Below are positions 27,061-32,263 of a DNA stretch of 32,263 nucleotides, piece by piece. A model generated the notes under the pieces. It ran no database searches. It saw only the letters and a program-made list of their open reading frames with translations, and was not told where the DNA came from. Where the stretch lies: the NCBI GenBank assembly GCA_015064135.1, contig SVSU01000011.1, forward strand, positions 1 through 32,263. The letters run 5' to 3'. This stretch comes from Oscillospiraceae bacterium (GTDB taxonomy: Bacteria; Bacillota; Clostridia; Oscillospirales; CAG-272). Position 1 is the first letter of the stretch, and every line of letters begins with the position of its first letter. The position numbers and the translations under genes are program-made.

Positions 27061-27755
27061 CTGAGCTTGTGAAAATTTCGGGGCTGACGAAACGATACGG
27101 TAACGTGCTTGCACTGAATCGGGTCGATCTTACCGTCGAACGTGGGAAAATCATCGGAATTTTAGGCCCCAACGGCTCGGGAAAGACCACAATGATCAAA
27201 CTGATCAACGGTCTGCTCACTCCCACCGAGGGGGGCATACTGATAAACGGCAAGACACCCGGAGTGGAGACGAAAAAGCTGGTTTCCTATCTCCCCGACA
27301 ACAACTTCTTGCCCTCGTGGATGACTGTACAGCAGATCGTTTCGCTTTTCTGCGATTTTTACGAGGATTTCCGTCCATCTCTTGCCTACGAGATGCTGGA
27401 GCGTTTGGGAGTACCCAAAAACATGAGGCTGAAGAATCTCTCGAAGGGAAATAAGGAAAAGGTGTGCCTGATTCTCGTGATGAGCAGAAACGCCCTCCTT
27501 TACGTTCTCGACGAGCCCATCGCAGCGGTGGACCCCGCAACGAGAGACTATGTGATCTCCACCATTATCAACAACTATAACCCCGATGCCTCGGTGCTCA
27601 TCTCCACACATATCATCTCCGATATCGAACCCGTGCTCGACGAGGCGATCTTTATCAACCGAGGACAGATCATGCTCCATAAGACCGTGGACGAGATACG
27701 GGAGGAGAGGGGAAAGAGCGTTGACGAACTCTTCAGGGAGGTATTCAAATGGTAA
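27057..27755 (+). CDS. ABC transporter ATP-binding protein
   Basis: Walker A GPNGSGKTT; LSKGNKEKVCLILVMSRN; Walker B LLYVLDEPIAAVDP; H-loop STHI. Confidence 0.94.
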   Translation: MTELVKISGLTKRYGNVLALNRVDLTVERGKIIGILGPNGSGKTTMIKLINGLLTPTEGGILINGKTPGVETKKLVSYLPDNNFLPSWMTVQQIVSLFCDFYEDFRPSLAYEMLERLGVPKNMRLKNLSKGNKEKVCLILVMSRNALLYVLDEPIAAVDPATRDYVISTIINNYNPDASVLISTHIISDIEPVLDEAIFINRGQIMLHKTVDEIREERGKSVDELFREVFKW

Positions 27756-28564
27756 AGAAACTGCTGAAACACGAATTTATATACTATATCCGTACCTTTA
27801 TTCTGTTTATTCCCATCGTTTTGGTTTTAGCAGCGATGACGAGAGTGTTTTGGTTTTTTAACGATTATGACAACATTGCAGACGACATTGCGTTCACCTC
27901 ATCTGTCGCGCTGCTGATTGTGGTGTGTGCGGCGCTTCTGATTCTTTCAACTGTAATATGCATTGTGCGCTTTTATAAAAATATGTTTACCTCAGAGGGA
28001 TATCTTACATTCACCCTGCCCATTACCAACGCAGAGCATATCTTTGTAAAGCTTTTCGTCGGTATGGTATGTCAGGCGGTTTGTTTTCTGACCGTTGTTG
28101 CTGCTGGATGTATTGCAATTTCGGGCGAGAAGCTCGTTGAGGTGTTCGATCGGATCAAGGACGGGGTAGGCGAGCTCTTTGCGGAGGCAGGCGTGGCAAA
28201 TTCGATTGGCTTCATCATTGAGGGAAGCCTTCTTGTCATCCTTTCTCTGGTGTCGAATATGCTTTTATACTACGCCTGCATCACCATCGGACAGACCGCG
28301 AAGAAGAACAGAATTCTGAAGGCGTTCGGTGCATATTTCATCTATTACATCGCAACACAGAGTATTGTTACCGGCTTCATGATCGTCTATGTAGTGCTCG
28401 GAATGACCCACTCACTTGACGGTGTGCTGGCGTGGGCAGAAGCCAATTCCACTTTGGCATCGCATCTGCGCCTTAGCGGAAGAATAGTGCTCAATGCGGT
28501 CATGGGGTCAGTATTCTGGTTTGTGACACAGACGATCATGACCAAAAAACTTAATCTTGAATAA
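27749..28564 (+). CDS. ABC transporter permease-like membrane protein
   Basis: About 6 TM; overlaps the end of the ATPase gene; contains FYKNMFTSEGYLTFTLPITNAEHIFVKLFVGM typical of this permease type. Confidence 0.82.
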   Translation: MVKKLLKHEFIYYIRTFILFIPIVLVLAAMTRVFWFFNDYDNIADDIAFTSSVALLIVVCAALLILSTVICIVRFYKNMFTSEGYLTFTLPITNAEHIFVKLFVGMVCQAVCFLTVVAAGCIAISGEKLVEVFDRIKDGVGELFAEAGVANSIGFIIEGSLLVILSLVSNMLLYYACITIGQTAKKNRILKAFGAYFIYYIATQSIVTGFMIVYVVLGMTHSLDGVLAWAEANSTLASHLRLSGRIVLNAVMGSVFWFVTQTIMTKKLNLE

Positions 28565-28584
28565 AAAACCCAAAAACGAAGTCG

Positions 28585-28613
28585 GGGCTGACGCATTTGC
28601 CATGCATCAGCCC
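28585..28613 (+). terminator. Rho-independent-like terminator
   Basis: GGGCTGAcGCATttgccATGCaTCAGCCC followed by tgttgtttta. Confidence 0.7.
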
Positions 28614-28629
28614 TGTTGTTTTATTGTAT

Positions 28630-29484
28630 TCACTCCCCGAGAAATGCCCTGATCTCCTCAACATTACAGCATTTCCGCCCGATGTCATAGCATTCCCTCA
28701 GTTTCATGGGATCCTTCTCCACATGATTCACGGGCAGCTTTCGGCTCGGGCGTATCACATAGACCGCCCCTTCCTTCTCACGACGAGTGAGATATTCAAT
28801 GGTCTCGTTGTACATCTCGTGCCGCCGCGCCAAAGCCTCAATAAAACGGGGGTGTTTTCTGTATGCAAACCGTATCAGGGGAAGGGCGGAGCTTTTCTCC
28901 TTTATGTAACCGAGAGGCTGAGTCAGGATGACCACATTGCGGTCGTATCCCATTTTCTCGAATGCCCGAATGGGAATGGAATCTGCCACACCTCCGTCAA
29001 GGAGTCGGAATCGCCGGCCTCCTTCCTCAATTTCAATGATCCGTGATGCAAGAGGCATGGATGCTGACGCGCGAAGCCATTCGATCTCGTCTTCCTCCCA
29101 ACGGTCACAGCGTCGGTAAACCGCTTCGCCCGTGTCTACATCAGTGACGACGGCGTAAAACTCCATGGGGGAGGCGGCGTAGGTCTCCGTGTCGAAAAGG
29201 TCAAGTCGGTTAGGCAGCTCGTGGTAGCAGAAGCGGTTTCCGTAAAGGTCTCCCGTGAAAATAAGGGAACGAATGCTGCAATACCGCTTGTCACGGCAGT
29301 ATGCGGTGTTGTAGCGGATGACGCGCCCCGGCTGGTTTGACTTGTAGTTGATGCCGAACACAGCCCCTGCCGAAACGCCGATGGCACCGTCGAAGGTGAT
29401 GCCGTTTTCCATCATCACATCCGTGACCCCTGCGGTGAACATTCCGCGCATGGCACCGCCTTCCATGATCAAGCCTTTTTTCAT
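28630..29484 (-). CDS. Patatin-like phospholipase family protein
   Basis: EGGAMRGMFTAGVTDVMME oxyanion region, GVSAGA nucleophile elbow, DGGVADSIP. Confidence 0.93.
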   Translation of the reverse strand: MKKGLIMEGGAMRGMFTAGVTDVMMENGITFDGAIGVSAGAVFGINYKSNQPGRVIRYNTAYCRDKRYCSIRSLIFTGDLYGNRFCYHELPNRLDLFDTETYAASPMEFYAVVTDVDTGEAVYRRCDRWEEDEIEWLRASASMPLASRIIEIEEGGRRFRLLDGGVADSIPIRAFEKMGYDRNVVILTQPLGYIKEKSSALPLIRFAYRKHPRFIEALARRHEMYNETIEYLTRREKEGAVYVIRPSRKLPVNHVEKDPMKLRECYDIGRKCCNVEEIRAFLGE

Positions 29485-29581
29485 TGTTTTTCTCCGATTT
29501 ATGTACGATATGCGCTTATTCTACCACAAAATCGACAGAGATTCAAGTTCCCTGCCGATTTTACAAAATATTACCGTTTTG

Positions 29582-30109
29582 TTATATGCTTTGGCCGGTG
29601 CTTTTTTCCAGCCGTTTCAGCAATTCCGAAAGGGGGAGCACCAACAGTCCCATAGCAAGGTTGCCCACACCGTGCAGAACATCGTAGGGAAGCCCCGTGG
29701 ATATCCAGAGAAGCATCTTTTGAAAATCGTAACCGAACAATACCGCCTGTGCCGGTGCATAGAAGATACCGTACAGCAGCCCAAAGAGACCGCAGACGAG
29801 AGGGTAGACAACAGCCGCGATCTTTTTCGGTATTTTTTTCGGAATCAGCATGGTCAAGCCCCAGAGGATCGCCCAGACATACAGATATGGCAGCCACCAG
29901 AGATTGAAACCGCCGTAGAGTCCCGTGAGCAGAACGAAGATCCCGAGGGGAATGAGGGCGCGCACCCGATAAACGATGGTGAACACCATAATGAACATGG
30001 CGACGGGGTGAATGTTTGGGAGCCCCTCCATCACCATCTTGCCTGCGAACATCAGTGTGCCGAGCATGGCGAAGATCACCATGTCGCGAACGCTTTTGTG
30101 TGACTTCAT
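29582..30109 (-). CDS. ECF transporter S component (substrate-binding membrane subunit)
   Basis: About 5-6 TM; RDMVIFAMLGTLMFAGKMVMEGLPNIHPVAMFIMVFTIVYR; 4-nt overlap with the DUF4430 gene. Confidence 0.82.
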   Translation of the reverse strand: MKSHKSVRDMVIFAMLGTLMFAGKMVMEGLPNIHPVAMFIMVFTIVYRVRALIPLGIFVLLTGLYGGFNLWWLPYLYVWAILWGLTMLIPKKIPKKIAAVVYPLVCGLFGLLYGIFYAPAQAVLFGYDFQKMLLWISTGLPYDVLHGVGNLAMGLLVLPLSELLKRLEKSTGQSI

Positions 30110-30537
30110 CCGACCGTGTAGACCAGCTCGTAATGTTCACCGTCTGCGATGGGTGTATCCTTTGCTCCCGTCATCAGATATTCGCCGTCCTTGTACATTG
30201 CCCAGTAAGCGCCGTCGGTGTTATAGTCTGCGGTGATGCCGTTTACTGTCTTGATGTAGAGCCCGTATTCTCCCATATCCCCCGAAATAAAGCCCGAGTC
30301 GAGGAAGGCATCCTCAAGGTTTTCGGCATCTGTTGTGACGGGAAGCTCCGTTGTTGCTCCGTCAGGCCCCGTGACTGCCACGGTGATGGTGATCTGCTCC
30401 GCCGCCTCGACAACGGATGTCTCCCCCCCTGTGTCCTTTGCCTCATCCTTGCAGGAAGGAAGAGTAACTGCTGCAGCCGCAATGAGCAGAACGAGAAGGG
30501 AAGTCTTGAGAAAATTGATTTTCTTTGTGATTCTCAT
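30106..30537 (-). CDS. DUF4430 (transcobalamin C-terminal-like) lipoprotein
   Basis: Lipobox TLPSC; ENLEDAFLDSGFISGDMGEYGLYIKTVNGITADYNTDGAYWAMYKDGEYLMTGAKDTPIADGEHYELVYTVG. Confidence 0.85.
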   Translation of the reverse strand: MRITKKINFLKTSLLVLLIAAAAVTLPSCKDEAKDTGGETSVVEAAEQITITVAVTGPDGATTELPVTTDAENLEDAFLDSGFISGDMGEYGLYIKTVNGITADYNTDGAYWAMYKDGEYLMTGAKDTPIADGEHYELVYTVG

Positions 30538-30629
30538 ACTTGAATCTCCTTTTAAAAAATATTTTGTTTCGACGGCTCCATGAAACGGGAAAACTCCACG
30601 CGCCGGGCTTCCGCGGCTATTTCATGGAA

Positions 30630-30842
30630 CGGGGCAGGTATCCCGACTGATACCCACACACAAAATGAGCCTTCCCAAGCATTCGCTCAGTGGCAACGGC
30701 ATTGCGGCTGCCGCATTTTGTATGCTGCCGAGGAAATTCTCGGCGTAGGGTAAATCACGGTGACGGTCTCGTGCAGGATTTGCACCTGCTTCCGGTTTAA
30801 ACCGAGGCTCAGTGAACCTCATAGGTACCCCTGCCGTCGTGG
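30630..30842 (-). promoter_or_regulatory. Cobalamin (B12) riboswitch
   Basis: Minus strand GGTACCTATGAGGTTCA...CCGGAAGCAGGTGCAAATCCTGCACGAGACCGTCACCGTGA...B12-box-like TTGCCACTGAGCGAATGCTTGGGAAGGCTC; upstream of the DUF4430 and S-component genes. Confidence 0.88.
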
Positions 30843-30925
30843 GTATTATAGCACAATCATGGGGAAAAAACAAGGGGGAACACCTCGGATTTGAGATGTT
30901 CCCTGTTGTGTTGATTTGATATATA

Positions 30926-31864
30926 TTATGAAATCGCTTCCACAACCGCGTCCGCCAATTCCGACGCTGTTCGCAGTACCTCCCCTTCGTCGGGGGCAAG
31001 GCGGATGCCGTCGTATCGGTTGAACCATGTAATCTGCCGCTTCGCATAGTGTCGTGTGTTCAGCTTGATCTGCTCAGCCGCTTCAATGAGGGTGCATTTC
31101 CCCTCAAAATAGGGCACCAGTTCCTTGTAGCCGATGGCTTGTGATGCGGTTTTTCCCCCAAGTCTGCCGCTGTCGTAGAGTGTACGCGCTTCTTCAATGA
31201 GACCGTCACGGAGCATAAGGTCAACACGGCGGTTGATGCGATCGTAGAGAATGTCGCGATTGCGGTAGTCGATGATAACGTTGGTGTTGTCGTATGCACA
31301 CTCCCCCGTTACCTGCTCCGCATCCACCTGCGTTTTCGTCATTCCCGTGAGACGGTAGATCTCAATGGCGCGGATGACCCGTTTAACATTGTTGGGGTGT
31401 ATTTTTTCGGCGGATTCGGAGTCGATCTCGCGGAGTTTTTGGTGCAGGGCTTCGTTGCCGTTTTTCTCGGCGTACTCTGCAAGTTCCTTCCGCAGTCCCT
31501 CGTTGGATTTTCCCTCCTTGTAGGAAGAAATTTTCATCAGTGAGTCAAGGTACATCCCGGTTCCGCCGCAGAGGATTACCGCTTTTCCCCGTGATGCAAT
31601 GTCGGTAATGACGGGTGCGGCAGCGGCAGCATAATCCGCCGCCGAGAAGGAGTCCTCGGGTTCGCATATATCGAACATATGGTGTGGGATGCCGCCGCGC
31701 TCGGTCATGTCAGGTGTGGCCGTTCCGATGTTCATGCCGCGGTACAGCTGCATGGAGTCAAAGGACACAATCTCGCCGTCGAGGCGTCTTGCAAGCTCAA
31801 CGGAAAGTGCGGTTTTTCCCGATGCAGTGGGACCTGCAACAGAGATGGTTTTGATTTTTTGCAT
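30926..31864 (-). CDS. miaA: tRNA dimethylallyltransferase
   Basis: ISVAGPTASGKTALSVELARRLDGEIVSFDSMQLYRGMNIGTATP; YAKRQITWFNR. Confidence 0.97.
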   Translation of the reverse strand: MQKIKTISVAGPTASGKTALSVELARRLDGEIVSFDSMQLYRGMNIGTATPDMTERGGIPHHMFDICEPEDSFSAADYAAAAAPVITDIASRGKAVILCGGTGMYLDSLMKISSYKEGKSNEGLRKELAEYAEKNGNEALHQKLREIDSESAEKIHPNNVKRVIRAIEIYRLTGMTKTQVDAEQVTGECAYDNTNVIIDYRNRDILYDRINRRVDLMLRDGLIEEARTLYDSGRLGGKTASQAIGYKELVPYFEGKCTLIEAAEQIKLNTRHYAKRQITWFNRYDGIRLAPDEGEVLRTASELADAVVEAIS

Positions 31865-31944
31865 GGCAATGGCATCCTTTCATGCGGCATTTTTATATGC
31901 CATTATAGCATATATGCGGGATTTATTCAACCGTTTTCCGTGAA

Positions 31945-32153
31945 TTGAGTGGGAATGGTGTGTGGTTAGAATTGTAAGCGAGCTGTCCCACTCCCGAGAA
32001 TTTCCCTTGCGGAAAATTCTCCAAAGTGCAACCTGAATTTATTGAGTGGGAATGGTGTGTGGTTAGAATTGTAAGCGAGCTGTCCCACTCCCGAGAATTT
32101 CCCTTGCGGAAAATTCTCCAAAGTGCAACCTGAATTTATTGAGTGGGAATGAC
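31945..32153 (+). repeat. Tandem array 2 of the 97-bp double-hairpin family: two units plus partial
   Basis: GAGTGGGAATGGTGTGTGGTTAGAATTGTAAGCGAGCTGTCCCACTCCCGAGAATTTCCCTTGCGGAAAATTCTCCAAAGTGCAACCTGAATTTATT; GAGTGGG begins at 31947, 32044, 32141. Confidence 0.95.
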
Positions 32154-32161
32154 CCACGGTA

Positions 32162-32195
32162 TCCGAAAAAGCCTTGATTTATAAGGGTTTTTCGG
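32162..32195. terminator. Hairpin terminator
   Basis: CCGAAAAAgCCttgatttataagGGtTTTTCGG; near-perfect stem with T-run. Confidence 0.65.
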
Positions 32196-32263
32196 CTCTC
32201 CAAAGGCTTCCTGCGGACAAATTGAGGACAAGGCTCCTTTAGGGAGAATAATGTCAAAGCGTT

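Noticed and set aside
27162-27680. 172-aa minus-strand ORF
   Set aside because: Antisense to the ABC ATPase gene.

Overview
The window looks like a chromosomal segment from a low-to-mid GC Clostridia/Oscillospiraceae-type Firmicute (inference from protein families; no search was run). Main content: purC; an exopolysaccharide-regulation/cell-surface operon (Wzz-like, tyrosine-rich BY-kinase, PHP phosphatase, class B sortase, SPQTG-anchored protein, LCP protein) with no glycosyltransferase; GDPD; MFS; NSS symporter; ABC exporter; a 718-aa glycosidase-like protein; a trigger-factor-like lipoprotein; a degenerate M14 peptidase; an Asp/Cys-rich CD1247-type protein; efp; bcp; ZIP transporter; MBL hydrolase; T-box-controlled pheS-pheT; a GntR/ABC operon; patatin; a cobalamin-riboswitch operon (DUF4430 lipoprotein plus ECF S component); and miaA. 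Best second-look items: two separate arrays of a 97-bp double-hairpin repeat whose stems are conserved while loops diverge; an 88-aa CD3324-like ORF whose only plausible start is ATA; a structured leader on the surface operon; a promoter-to-terminator unit at about 9028-9316 with a broken small membrane ORF; a patatin C-terminal remnant beside the pheS promoter; and the B12-regulated two-gene uptake module.
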